Source of the DNA: Elusimicrobiota bacterium
Lineage (GTDB): Bacteria; Elusimicrobiota; Elusimicrobia; UBA1565; UBA9628
Direction of reading: 5' to 3'
NCBI GenBank assembly: GCA_027452025.1
Contig: DAIDHI010000045.1
Coordinates: 1 to 32,363 of the forward strand
Length of the DNA: 32,363 nt
Positions 7,294-15,446 of this stretch are shown here, in pieces. The notes under the pieces were generated by a model. That model was not told where the DNA came from. It was given only the letters and a program-made list of their open reading frames with translations, and did not search any database. Within the stretch, counting starts at the first letter, position 1. Each line of letters starts with the position of its first letter. Both the position numbers and the translations under genes were made by a program.

Positions 7294-9345
7294 ATGATGC
7301 GCGTCTTCAAGGCCGTCTTTTTGGCCGGCGCCGCCGGCTGCGGCGCCCTCGCCCTGCTCGTGGCCGCGTTCTTCGCCCACGGCTGGTGGACCTATCGCAA
7401 AAACGAGCGGGCCATCGTGGAGCGCATGGACCGCTACTACCTTTCGCTGACCGCCCCCGCGCGCCAGGATTACCTGCTCGACGACGACGAGGTCTTCGAG
7501 GTCCCCTACATGGCTTCGAAGCTCGCCGTCGCCGCGCAGCCCACGATGATCTACGACATCAACGACCGGCTCATGGGCGAGTTCTCGACGAGGCCGGGCG
7601 CCTTCGTCGGCAGTCCCGACGACCTTCCCCTGTTCCTCAAAAAGGCGCTCGTCGCCTCCGAGGACGGCACCTTCTACCGGCACCACGGCTTCAATTGGCG
7701 CGCCACGGCCCGGGCCCTTCTCGTCGACATCCGGCACATGCGCGCCGTGCAGGGCGGAAGCACCATCACCCAGCAGCTGGCCAAGATGATGTTCACCACC
7801 CGCAAGAAGACCTTCGGCCGCAAGGTCTTCGAGCTCTTCTGCGCGCTCAAGCTTGAGCAGAAGTTCACCAAGGACCAGATCCTCCTGATGTACCTCAACT
7901 TCGCTTATTTCGGGCACGGCTGCTTCGGCGTCGAGGAAGCCTCCCGCTATTATTTCGGGAAGTCCGCCCGCGAGCTGACGATCCCGGAGGCCGCGCTGCT
8001 CGTCGGCATCATCCCCAACCCGAACAAATACGGGCCGCTGGCGCATCCGGAGATGGCGCAGGCTCGCCAGCGCACGGTGCTTTCGCGCATGGCCAAGCTC
8101 GGCTTCATCCCCGCCTCCGAGATCCCGCAGATCTGCGCCGATTTCTGGCGGCAGTGGAACGCGCGCCCGCGCGACCGCGAGGTGTCCTTCTGGCGCATGA
8201 AGATCAACGAGGCGCCTTACCCGATCGAATACCTGCGCCGGCTCCTGCTGGCCGGCTTCAGCAAGGAGAAGATCCTCAAGGGCGGGCTCAAGATCCACAC
8301 GACCTTCGACCTCGACGCGCAGAAAGCCGCGCAGAGCATCATGTCGCGGGCCCTGCGCGAGCAGAACGTGGGCGAGAGCACCGCGCCCGTCGAAGGCTCC
8401 ATGATCGCGCTGCGGCCCTCCGACGGGGCGATCCTGGCCATGGTCGGCGGCAGCGGCTTCGACTTCCAAAACCAGCTCATCCGAGCCGTCGACAGCCGCC
8501 GCCTCATTGGCTCGGCGGTCAAGCCGTTCATCTACGGCGTGGCCTTCGAGTCCGGGCGCTACAAGCCCGACGACACGATCCTGGACCAGCCGCTCCACTT
8601 CAAGCTTCCCGGCGGCCGGACCTGGTCGCCGCGCAATTTTCACAACAAGTATCACGGCGAGGTGACCCTGCGCTACGCGCTGGCCGACTCGATGAACTCG
8701 GTGGCCATCCAGATTCTTCAGTCGCTCGACATGGGCGACGTGATCCGGGCGCTCTCCAACGCCTCCGGCGTCCCGCAGGCGCAGTTTCCGCGGAACCTCT
8801 CGTTGGCGCTGGGCACCGTGGATTTGTCGGCGCTGGATTTGGCGCGCGCCTATTCGGTCTTTGTCGACGACGGCCGCTCCGCCGAGCCCTACGCCATCCG
8901 TTACGTCGAGGACCGCGAGGGCAAGATCCTCATGGACAACCGCGCCCGGCCGCAGCCCGTCCCCGTTTTCCAGCCCGGCACCTGCGCCCTCGTCATCGAC
9001 GTCATGAAGGGCGTCCTGCGCGAGGGCGGCACGGCGCACTACGCGGTGGAAAAGACCGGCTTCAACATCCCGGCGGCCGGCAAGACGGGCACGACCAACG
9101 ACTACCGAGACGCCTGGTTTGCCGGCGTCACGCCGGACTTGGCCGCGGCGGTCTGGATGGGGCACGACGACATGCGCATACCGCTGGGCGCGGGCGGGGT
9201 GGGCGGCGCGCTGTCGGCGCCGGCGTGGATGGAGTTCGTCAAGGCCTACTACCGAGACCGGCCGACGCGGGACTTCCCGTCGCCGCCCGTGATCGTCACG
9301 AGCAGCGGCACCGTGACGAGCAGCGGCACGGTCAGCGCCAGGTAG
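7294..9345 (+). CDS. mrcA: Class A penicillin-binding protein (PBP1A-like glycosyltransferase/transpeptidase)
   Basis: About 683 residues, a bifunctional peptidoglycan synthase anchored in the inner membrane with its catalytic domains in the periplasm. A hydrophobic anchor spans about residues 5-29. The GT51 glycosyltransferase domain has the catalytic Glu in ASEDGTFYRHHGFN (about residue 123), GGSTITQQLAK (about 154-164) and KFTKDQILLMYLN. The transpeptidase domain has SAVK (Ser407, Lys410), SMN (Ser466-Asn468) and KTGTTND (Lys597). The active-site context IGSAVKPFIYG differs slightly from the usual PGSTFKPF. There are no PASTA repeats. The C-terminus ends with a short tandem Ser-Ser-Gly-Thr-Val repeat encoded by two 18-base units. 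The ATG at 7294 (or the next codon, 7297) is preferred; an in-frame ATG at 7276 lies in the -10 box. Confidence 0.93.
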   Translation: MMRVFKAVFLAGAAGCGALALLVAAFFAHGWWTYRKNERAIVERMDRYYLSLTAPARQDYLLDDDEVFEVPYMASKLAVAAQPTMIYDINDRLMGEFSTRPGAFVGSPDDLPLFLKKALVASEDGTFYRHHGFNWRATARALLVDIRHMRAVQGGSTITQQLAKMMFTTRKKTFGRKVFELFCALKLEQKFTKDQILLMYLNFAYFGHGCFGVEEASRYYFGKSARELTIPEAALLVGIIPNPNKYGPLAHPEMAQARQRTVLSRMAKLGFIPASEIPQICADFWRQWNARPRDREVSFWRMKINEAPYPIEYLRRLLLAGFSKEKILKGGLKIHTTFDLDAQKAAQSIMSRALREQNVGESTAPVEGSMIALRPSDGAILAMVGGSGFDFQNQLIRAVDSRRLIGSAVKPFIYGVAFESGRYKPDDTILDQPLHFKLPGGRTWSPRNFHNKYHGEVTLRYALADSMNSVAIQILQSLDMGDVIRALSNASGVPQAQFPRNLSLALGTVDLSALDLARAYSVFVDDGRSAEPYAIRYVEDREGKILMDNRARPQPVPVFQPGTCALVIDVMKGVLREGGTAHYAVEKTGFNIPAAGKTGTTNDYRDAWFAGVTPDLAAAVWMGHDDMRIPLGAGGVGGALSAPAWMEFVKAYYRDRPTRDFPSPPVIVTSSGTVTSSGTVSAR

Positions 9346-9355
9346 CGGGACGCGT

Positions 9356-9385
9356 TTGGCCGCCCGGCTCAGAAAAGAGTAGAAT
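9356..9385 (+). promoter_or_regulatory. Sigma70-type promoter of the lipoprotein operon, apparently leaderless
   Basis: TTGGCC (9356-9361), an 18-base spacer and TAGAAT (9380-9385). The GTG start at 9392 begins 7 bases after the -10 box, and no Shine-Dalgarno sequence is visible, as at 3351-3363. A leaderless mRNA is the simplest reading. Confidence 0.6.
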
Positions 9386-9391
9386 CCCGGC

Positions 9392-10933
9392 GTGAAACGA
9401 CTGCGGCTGTTGTGGCTGCCGGCGGCCGCCCTTCTCCTGTCCGCCTGCGTCCAGCGCGAGAAGGAGCCCGACCACGACTACGGCACGGCCACGCTCATCC
9501 ACCCCGGCAAGGTGGAAGGTCACATCGAGACCGCGAGCGACGTCGACTTCTACCGCCTCGACGTCAGCCAAGACGCCATCCTCAACGTTCATCTGGGGGG
9601 CATCCGCGACGTGGATTTCGTGCTCTCGATCCGCGACAAGGACCACCAGGAGCTCAAGCGCTACGACGAGACGGGCCTGGGCGGCGACGAGGAGGCGCTG
9701 GACGTCGGGGTGCACCCCGGATCCTATTACATCGTCGTCTCGAACAAGAATCCAGACGCGAGCAACCCGACGCAGGCCTACTCGATGGAGGTCGAGCTCG
9801 AAAAGCCAACCGGTCACGAGATGGAGCCCAACGAAACGATGCAAACGGCCAGCCCGCTCGACGTGCCGGGCGTCACGACGGGCCATTATTGGCCCTCGCG
9901 CAATCTCCTGGCGGGCGACACGGACTACCTGGAGCAGGACTGGTTCCGCATCGACGTCTCCACCGGGCTCTACCTGCTCAACATCGATTTGAGCGGCGTC
10001 TCCATGGTCGACGCCGTCATGGAGGTCTACGACACCAACGGCTACATGCTCGAGCGCATCGACCAGGGCGGCATCGGCGAGGGGGAAAGCCTCAAGGACT
10101 TCGGCGTGCGCGGTCCGGTGACCTACTATCTGCGCCTCTACAGCAAGACCGGCACCGGCAACCCGGACCAGGCCTACGAGATCCTGTCCGAGCTCATCCC
10201 CTACAATGGGAAGACGGAGTTCGAGCCCAACAACCAGCGCCCGGACGCCACCCCGTTTACCGGCGACTCGATCACCGGCACGATCGCCCCGGCGGGCGAC
10301 GTCGACTGGTACAAGATCTCCGTCTCGGGTCCGGGCAAGCAGGTCCTGCGCGCCAGCGTCACCGGCGTCGACAACATGGAGCTGACGCTGACCGCCGCCG
10401 ACGCCTTGGGCAATCCCATCCTCACCATCGACAACGCCGGCCGCGGCCAGCCGCAGGTCCTCACCGGCCTCGGCGTGACGCAGGGCGACTATTACCTAAT
10501 CGTCGCCGAGAAGACGGGCCGGCGCGCCGACAACCGCAATCCCTACACCCTCTCCAAGACGATCACGCCTTTCGAGCCAGGCCTGGAGTACGAGCTCAAC
10601 GACACGACGGCGACCGCCAATGCGATCAAGGTCGGCTCCGGCGTGGACGGCTACATCGGCTGGAAGGGCGACGTCGACGTCTACCAGTTCAACGTCTACC
10701 AGAACAGCGACGTCGTCTTCGAGCTGGCCGGCATCGCCAACGTGCAGTTCGTGGCGACGCTCCTTGACCAGGATTACAAGGAAGTCCAGACTTGGCGGGC
10801 GGCCAAGCCGGGCGACTCCTTGACTTTTGACCGCAGCCTCGCCGCCGGCACCTACTACCTGAAGCTGAGCGCCGCCGACCCGTCGCAAAACAACGTCCGC
10901 GACAAGTACAGCCTGCGGCTGCGGGCGCGCTGA
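9392..10933 (+). CDS. Lipoprotein with four PPC-like beta-sandwich modules
   Basis: A 513-residue predicted lipoprotein: basic n-region, hydrophobic core and lipobox LLSAC with the modified cysteine near residue 19. The rest consists of about four modules of 110-120 residues (roughly 28-137, 141-265, 272-392 and 396-511). They share EPN or a similar opening, GxI...GDvDwY+i.v, a D..G...d.ggxGe segment, and GxYYL.V. This is the pattern of bacterial pre-peptidase C-terminal (PPC) domains, small beta-sandwiches usually attached to secreted peptidases. Here no enzyme domain is attached. The first module lacks the EPN opening and starts instead at DHDYGTATLI. Location is periplasmic, or at the outer-membrane surface if exported; no Asp follows the cysteine to suggest inner-membrane retention. 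A role in binding carbohydrate, metal or protein is possible but not shown. It is the first of three lipoprotein genes. Confidence 0.85.
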   Translation: MKRLRLLWLPAAALLLSACVQREKEPDHDYGTATLIHPGKVEGHIETASDVDFYRLDVSQDAILNVHLGGIRDVDFVLSIRDKDHQELKRYDETGLGGDEEALDVGVHPGSYYIVVSNKNPDASNPTQAYSMEVELEKPTGHEMEPNETMQTASPLDVPGVTTGHYWPSRNLLAGDTDYLEQDWFRIDVSTGLYLLNIDLSGVSMVDAVMEVYDTNGYMLERIDQGGIGEGESLKDFGVRGPVTYYLRLYSKTGTGNPDQAYEILSELIPYNGKTEFEPNNQRPDATPFTGDSITGTIAPAGDVDWYKISVSGPGKQVLRASVTGVDNMELTLTAADALGNPILTIDNAGRGQPQVLTGLGVTQGDYYLIVAEKTGRRADNRNPYTLSKTITPFEPGLEYELNDTTATANAIKVGSGVDGYIGWKGDVDVYQFNVYQNSDVVFELAGIANVQFVATLLDQDYKEVQTWRAAKPGDSLTFDRSLAAGTYYLKLSAADPSQNNVRDKYSLRLRAR

Positions 10934-11430
10934 TGCGGCCGGGGATGTGGCTGGCGGCCGCGCTGCTGGCCGGCGCCTGCGCGCCCAAGGTCGTGCCTTG
11001 GCGCGTGGCCAAGGCCGGCCCCGTGACGCTTCCCGCGGCCCAGCCGACGATCCCGTCGACGCCGCCGCCCAAGCCCGTGCCGAAGGCCGACTTCGAGCTG
11101 ATCGTATCGGAGACGGTGGACTCGCTTGAGGACGACCTGGGCTCCTACGCCAAGGTCTACGTCGACCGCCAGCCGGCGGGCGAGACTCAGATCGCCGCGA
11201 AATCGCAGGACAAGACCTGGGAGGCCGTCCTGCCGCCGGGCAACCATCTCTTCCGCTTCGAGGAGTGGTATCTGCCTTCGACGGGGGACTGGACGATGCT
11301 CGACCCTCAGTGGCAGCCGCCGGAGCGCTTCATTCGCGTCGATCCCGGACAGAAGACCGTCGTGCGCCTGCGCTTCTACGACGGCGGCCTCAGGAACAAG
11401 CTCGAGATCGAGCGCCGGCCTCTCGAATAG
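10933..11430 (+). CDS. Small lipoprotein of unknown function
   Basis: A 165-residue protein with a signal sequence and lipobox LLAGAC (Cys about residue 16). A Pro-rich tether (PTIPSTPPPKPVPK, about 39-52) leads to a compact beta-rich domain with AKVYVDRQPAGETQI, WEAVLPPGNHLFRFEEW and VDPGQKTVVRLRFYDGG. The layout resembles PEGA-like domains, where a bound extra (here DRQPAGET) and a PPGNH turn are common, but the match is weak and I do not assign a family. Its ATG overlaps the stop of the preceding lipoprotein by one base (TGATG), so translation is probably coupled and both proteins may act together. The next lipoprotein starts 6 bases after its stop. Confidence 0.75.
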   Translation: MRPGMWLAAALLAGACAPKVVPWRVAKAGPVTLPAAQPTIPSTPPPKPVPKADFELIVSETVDSLEDDLGSYAKVYVDRQPAGETQIAAKSQDKTWEAVLPPGNHLFRFEEWYLPSTGDWTMLDPQWQPPERFIRVDPGQKTVVRLRFYDGGLRNKLEIERRPLE

Positions 11431-11436
11431 CCGACC

Positions 11437-12042
11437 ATGCGCGGCTTTTGGGTCTTGGCGGCGGCCGCGCTGGCGGCGTGCGGCGGGGCGCTCACGCCGC
11501 AGATGCGAAGCGCCGTCCTGCGCTCGCCGCACCGCCGCGTCGTCGTCTTTCCCTTCGACTACGGCGGCGGCTCGCGCAACGGGGCTCCGGCCGCGACCGC
11601 GGCGTTCGCGGCGCGGCTGCGCTCCGACGGCTTCCTGGTGACGGACCAGGGAAAGACCCTCAACGTCTACAATGCGTCGGCGCTCCATAAGACGGGGGCG
11701 TTCAATCAGCTCGCGGACGCCGCCTTGCTCGCCCGCGCCTTGGGCGCCCAGACCGTCGTCGTCGGCCGCGTGGACAACGCTTACGATCGCGTCGACCGGA
11801 CGCCGCCCGAGTACGGGCGCGACGGCCGCGGCCGGCGCATCCTGCTGGCTCCCGCCGTCGCCACGCGCCGCGCGGGCCTGGTCTTGCGCGTGCGGCTAGT
11901 CGACGTCCGGACGGGCGCCGTCCTCTGGGCCGGCTCCTATTCCGGCGACCTCGTGGGCGTGGCCCTGGCCGCGGTCGCCGACCAGGTGGCCGACGTGCTC
12001 AACCAGCAGCTGCTCGACGCCCTTCAAAACCGGCCGTTCTAG
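11437..12042 (+). CDS. Lipoprotein with a CsgG/LpoB/TolB-N-like fold
   Basis: A 201-residue predicted lipoprotein with lipobox LAACGG (Cys about residue 15). The body alternates beta strands and helices: VVVFPFDYGGG, AAFAARLRSDGFLVTDQGK, DAALLARALGAQTVVVGRVDNAY, LVLRVRLVDVRTGAVLWAGSYSGD and a C-terminal helix with VADQVADVLNQQLLDAL. The sequence VxFPF...L...Gf.V.....la..lGa..vv.G.v.......+.RLVDvrTG.VlWs is the pattern of CsgG-like, LpoB-like and GNA1162-like lipoproteins that sit on the inner face of the outer membrane. Possible jobs are assisting secretion or activating a PBP. The PBP gene upstream of the operon makes an LpoB-like role tempting, but this is inference. It is the last gene of the three-lipoprotein operon. 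Confidence 0.75.
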   Translation: MRGFWVLAAAALAACGGALTPQMRSAVLRSPHRRVVVFPFDYGGGSRNGAPAATAAFAARLRSDGFLVTDQGKTLNVYNASALHKTGAFNQLADAALLARALGAQTVVVGRVDNAYDRVDRTPPEYGRDGRGRRILLAPAVATRRAGLVLRVRLVDVRTGAVLWAGSYSGDLVGVALAAVADQVADVLNQQLLDALQNRPF

Positions 12043-12060
12043 GGGCGGGTCCGTAGGTTC

Positions 12061-12085
12061 TTTGGGTCCCGCGCTCGGGCCCAAA
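12061..12085 (+). terminator. Possible hairpin after the lipoprotein operon
   Basis: TTTGGG pairs with CCCAAA, and after a one-base bulge CCC pairs with GGG around the loop GCGCTC. It lies 18 bases beyond the last lipoprotein stop. No T tract follows, so intrinsic termination is uncertain. Confidence 0.35.
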
Positions 12086-12114
12086 AGGCCCCTGCGCCCG
12101 GCGCCCGCATCGCC

Positions 12115-12120
12115 GATAAT
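12115..12120 (+). promoter_or_regulatory. Possible -10 box 7 bases before the 12128 start
   Basis: GATAAT lies 7 bases before the ATG at 12128, the same geometry as the promoters at 3351, 9380 and 25250. A recognisable -35 box is missing (CTGCGC would be at 17-base spacing). The ATG has no clear Shine-Dalgarno sequence. Confidence 0.4.
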
Positions 12121-12127
12121 ATGGGCG

Positions 12128-13867
12128 ATGATCGCATCGAGGAAGACGAGACGCGCTTGGGCCCTGGCCGCGGCGCTTTCCGTGGTCCTGGCGGCGCCGG
12201 GCCCCTATAGCTATCGGGCGGCGGCGGCCGAGCTGCAGTCCGCCGCCGGCGCGCCTTCGGCCGGCATTCCCGTCCGCGTCCTCTCCTCTCTGCCGGAACT
12301 GCTGACCCTCGCCGCGCCGGGCGCCACGCCCTTGTCGGTCGAGAAGTGGCTCTCCAACGGCGCCGCCGGGCTGCCCGAGGGCCCCGCGGCCCAGGCGCTC
12401 AAAGGATTTTCCCCGGAAGGGCTCGAGACGCTGCGCGCGCTGGCCCGCTCGGCCGCTTTGGCGGCGCCGGGCCCCGCGGCTCGCGCCTGGCGCGCCGTCA
12501 AGGGACCGGCGATGCCGCTTCCGGGCGGCCGGGAAAAGGCCGCGGCGCGCTTGAGGAAGCTCGATGAGGCCTTGCGCCGCATCCCGCCGCAGGACGCCTC
12601 CGACCCCGCGCGGCTGGAAGCGGCCGCCGCGGCGCTTTGGGACAAGGGCGACGGCCTGGCGCTGGCGCCCGAGGCGGCGGCGCGCTGGCCCGCCGTCCGT
12701 TCCGCCGTCCTGGGCCAGGCCGCGCGCCTGCGCGAGGGCCTGGACGCCCGCGCCGACGAGATGAGGAGTAAGCTGTCCGCGGCGGCTTTCCAGGAGGCTC
12801 TGGACACCAACGCGATCCGTCATGAAGACGAATCCGGACGCGCCGAGCTCAACGCCGTGGACCGGCAGCCCGTGAGGCGCGTCGTGCACGATCCGACCGA
12901 TCTTTCCGTGCTCTTCGTCGACGCCGACAAGGTGTCGCCGGACTCCGCTCATCTGCGCCAATTCGTGGCCCGGCAGCACATCGACGCCGGGACCGGGCGC
13001 GTGGACCGCAAGGCCGGGCGCGACGTCGTCCTCGTCTGGGAGCGCGCGGACAAGCCGATCTCCGAGCAGTTCCTGGCCCGGCCCGCGCGAGGCTCCTTGG
13101 CGTGGTGGAAGGACTATTGGCATGCCACCTGGAAGCGTCCGTCGCGCACCGACGTGCTCGTCATCGGCCCCGTCATCGGGGCCGGCCTCCAGGGGGGCTT
13201 GGCCTACGGCGTGGAGAAGGCGCTCGTCTTGATGCATTGGTCTCACGGCGTGGATATGCTGCCGATCCTGTTCACCATGGGCTTCGGCCTGGTGCTCGGC
13301 ATCTTCAACAGCACCTACCGCAACTGGACGTATCGCGGCAACCTGCGCGCCCAGATCGCGAAGTCGGCCGTCATCAGCGTCCTCTTCGCCTACCCCGTTT
13401 CGAGCGCCTCCCACGGCATCGGCTACTTCAATCCGGCGACCCTGCAAGGCCTCAAGCACAACGCCTCCAACCTTCTCAACGTCTTCTTCAACAACAAGGG
13501 CAAGGTGGCCTGGCAGCAGGCCTCGCGCATGGGCGAGGCGCATCGCCTCTACGCCAAGAAGCTGCCGCTGGGCATCAACCGCGCGGCCGTGGCCTACCAG
13601 CTGATGTACACGATCAACTGGTTCTTCCGGCTGCTGCCGCTCATCGCCATGCACCTGTCGACTCCGGTCTTCGTCGGGGCCTGGACGATCTTCCTCTCCT
13701 CGATCGTCTTCTCGCGCAAGTTCGTCAAGGACTACGCCCAGCGCCACGGCTTCGAGGAGGCCGCCCAGATCGCGCAGAAGTGGGAAAGCGACAAGGCCGC
13801 CGCCAAGCGCCGGCTGGGCGCTCCCGCGCGCTGGGCGCGCCGCGTTTTCAGCCGCCCGGCGGCGTGA
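12128..13867 (+). CDS. Unrecognised protein with signal sequence and C-terminal membrane domain
   Basis: A 579-residue protein I do not recognise. A signal-type N-terminus (basic residues, then ALAAALSVVLAAPG, cleavage perhaps after YRAAAA) precedes a long Ala/Arg-rich helical region (about 40-330). The second part has about five hydrophobic segments near residues 342-365 (LVIGPVIGAGLQGGLAYGV), 377-395 (LPILFTMGFGLVLGIFN), 412-430, 492-508 and 511-530. Between segments 3 and 4 lies a conserved-looking stretch with SASHGIGYFNPATLQGL and LNVFFNNKGK. The tail is basic. No catalytic motif is evident. The start at ATG 12128 is chosen because it begins the signal sequence; an in-frame TTG at 12062 would add a Pro-rich stretch with no membrane logic. 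Its GTGA overlap with the downstream methyltransferase suggests a linked function. Confidence 0.7.
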   Translation: MIASRKTRRAWALAAALSVVLAAPGPYSYRAAAAELQSAAGAPSAGIPVRVLSSLPELLTLAAPGATPLSVEKWLSNGAAGLPEGPAAQALKGFSPEGLETLRALARSAALAAPGPAARAWRAVKGPAMPLPGGREKAAARLRKLDEALRRIPPQDASDPARLEAAAAALWDKGDGLALAPEAAARWPAVRSAVLGQAARLREGLDARADEMRSKLSAAAFQEALDTNAIRHEDESGRAELNAVDRQPVRRVVHDPTDLSVLFVDADKVSPDSAHLRQFVARQHIDAGTGRVDRKAGRDVVLVWERADKPISEQFLARPARGSLAWWKDYWHATWKRPSRTDVLVIGPVIGAGLQGGLAYGVEKALVLMHWSHGVDMLPILFTMGFGLVLGIFNSTYRNWTYRGNLRAQIAKSAVISVLFAYPVSSASHGIGYFNPATLQGLKHNASNLLNVFFNNKGKVAWQQASRMGEAHRLYAKKLPLGINRAAVAYQLMYTINWFFRLLPLIAMHLSTPVFVGAWTIFLSSIVFSRKFVKDYAQRHGFEEAAQIAQKWESDKAAAKRRLGAPARWARRVFSRPAA

Positions 13868-14622
13868 GCCGCCCTTCCTTCCGGGCCTGGCAGCGGCGCT
13901 TTTTTCGCGGCGACGTCTTCACCCCCGCCGATGCCGCCGCCGCGGCCCAGGCGCCCGCGGAAGCGCGCTTCGTCTTCAAGACCCTGGGCTTGCGCCGCGG
14001 CTCGAGGCTCCTCGACGTCTGCTGCGGCACGGGCCGGCACGACTTTCCTCTGGCGCGGCGGGGCGTGCGCGTCGTGGGGGTCGACGTCACGGAGGAATAC
14101 CTCGCGCGGGCCAGGCGCCGCGCCGGGCGCCGCGCGAACCCCTCCTTTCTTCGCGCGGACATGCGGCGGCTGGATTTTTGCGGCGAGTTCGACGCCGCGA
14201 TCAACCTTTGGACGAGCTTCGGCTACTTCGCCTCCGCGCGCGAGGACCGGCGCGCGCTGCGATCCATCCGCGCCGCGCTCAAGCCCGGCGGCCTTTTCCT
14301 CGTTGACGTCGTCAACGGCGCGCGGCTCGGCCGGCGCTGCTCGCAGCGCGAGTGGCATCCCGGCCCCGGCGGATCGGTCGTTCTGGAGGAGTCGCGGCTG
14401 CGCGAGGGCCGCGATCCCCGAGTCGAGAGCGTGTGGACGGTCATCCGCCCCGGGCGCGCCTGGAAGCGCGTTGCGATGATGGTGCGCGTCTACGATCTGG
14501 CGCGGCTGTCGCGCGCCCTGCGCGCGGCGGGCTTCCGGGTGGAGCGAGCCTGGGGCGGCCTCGCCGGCGAGAAGCTCGACGAGGATTCTCCCCGCCTGGT
14601 CGTCCTGGCGCGGAGGGATTGA
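13864..14622 (+). CDS. Class I SAM-dependent methyltransferase
   Basis: A 252-residue cytoplasmic protein with a methyltransferase-11/25-type Rossmann fold. Motif I is LLDVCCGTGRHDFPLA (about residue 48), followed by VVGVDVTEEYL, SFLRADMRRLDF, AINLWTSFGYF and LKPGGLFLVDVVNG. The C-terminal part has VARLSRAL-type helices and ends with LVVLARRD. The opening, FRAWQRRFFRGDVFTP, resembles small-molecule methyltransferases of the UbiE/MTase-25 group; the substrate is unknown. The GTG start at 13864 overlaps the stop of the membrane protein by four bases (GTGA) and gives the usual family length. The open frame extends much further upstream, but there it is only a shadow of the neighbouring gene. A decayed HNH gene on the other strand begins just beyond its stop. 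Confidence 0.85.
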   Translation: MSRPSFRAWQRRFFRGDVFTPADAAAAAQAPAEARFVFKTLGLRRGSRLLDVCCGTGRHDFPLARRGVRVVGVDVTEEYLARARRRAGRRANPSFLRADMRRLDFCGEFDAAINLWTSFGYFASAREDRRALRSIRAALKPGGLFLVDVVNGARLGRRCSQREWHPGPGGSVVLEESRLREGRDPRVESVWTVIRPGRAWKRVAMMVRVYDLARLSRALRAAGFRVERAWGGLAGEKLDEDSPRLVVLARRD

Positions 14623-14631
14623 GACGGACGG

Positions 14632-14649
14632 GCTATCCACGTGGATAGT
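14632..14649. repeat. Near-perfect 18-bp dyad, copy 2
   Basis: GCTATCCAC|GTGGATAGT has 8-bp perfect arms (14633-14648) and one outer mismatch. It shares the exact 15-mer ATCCACGTGGATAGT with 7250-7264. Here it lies 9 bases after the methyltransferase stop, at the broken 3' end of the HNH gene remnant, not in front of an obvious intact gene. Confidence 0.5.
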
Positions 14650-15446
14650 CATTGGCGTTCCCTCCGAGGGAAGTATGTGGTCGATTTCGAGCCACTGGGT
14701 AGCCTCGCAGCGTCGATTGTTCTCTCCGACCCAGGCGCATCGCCCGCCATCGCGATCCCAGACGGCATCTCGGAGCGCGAGGGCAATGGCCCGGCCGTGG
14801 ACGGCCGTTCTCCGACGCGCCCGCCCTTTCCGGCGTTCGTGCCGCCGGCACGGGTCGATGTCATCGAGAAGAGCGTCTAGAGCCCGGTCGAAGACTCTTT
14901 CCATAGCGACGCGGCCCGAACGGCCGCGCAGGAGCGCCGCAGCGCGGCGGAACTTATCTTCCAGCTCTCTGCCTCCCGAGAATCGGAATAGGAATCGTTC
15001 GGCGCTCGACGGTTCGATGAGAGGCGACGGCTGACGAGCTGCCGGCGCGGTTGTTCGGGTTGGGGCCGGCGCTTGCCGAGCGCCCCCTCCAGCAGGCCAG
15101 CGACGTTTTCGCTCGTCATATGCGGAGCCAGGACCACCACCGCGGCCAGATTCAGATCGCCGCCGGAAAGGCGCTCCAGAATGACCGGGAACCTAGCCGC
15201 GGCTCGGGCGGCCTGTATCCGTTTGCAGGCGCCTTGCTCGGAGTAGCCGAGGACCTTCGTGCAGTAGGCGAAAAGCGACGGATAGGTCCTGTCGGCGTAA
15301 AGCCGTCGCCGGTCGAACTCGGCTAGGTGGATGAGGAGCCAGATCATGGCCTTGCGTTCAGCCCCGGCCAGGCGGCGCAGCCTGGCTTCCAGTTCCTCAT
15401 CGGTGATTTCTCGAATCGATGAGACGACGATAGGCAGGCGGTCCAT
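14650..15446 (-). pseudogene. Decayed HNH endonuclease-family gene
   Basis: This 800-base stretch holds no intact gene but two pieces of one protein in different frames. From the ATG at 15446, about 125 residues read as the N-terminal region common in HNH proteins (TDEELEARLRRLAGAERKA, TYPSLFAYCTKVLGYSE, ARFPVILERLSGGDLNL, GLLEGALGK). Near 15070-15075 the frame must change; the continuation reads SPLIEPSSAERFLFRFSGG, then ALDALLDDIDP, then the HNH core AVWDRDGGRCAWVG with LEIDHILP. The segment that normally joins the two parts is short, so a deletion is likely as well as the frameshift. After the DH pair the rest of the HNH motif (the NL..LC..HN part) is absent, and the reading ends at the palindrome at 14632-14649. 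A TATACT box lies 4 bases before the ATG. The intact protein would be a restriction-like or mobile-element nuclease; this copy should be inactive. Confidence 0.8.

Noticed and set aside
6787-9165. A 792-codon minus-strand frame opposite the PBP gene.
   Set aside because: The plus strand has all PBP motifs; only its tail resembles an out-of-frame comF reading.
9294-9336. A short 18-base tandem repeat at the end of the PBP gene.
   Set aside because: It encodes a simple Ser-Gly-Thr-Val tail and is too short to suggest more than local duplication.
12061-12127. An upstream TTG start that would lengthen the unrecognised protein by 22 residues.
   Set aside because: It would put a Pro-rich stretch before the signal sequence, and the ATG at 12128 fits the -10 box spacing.
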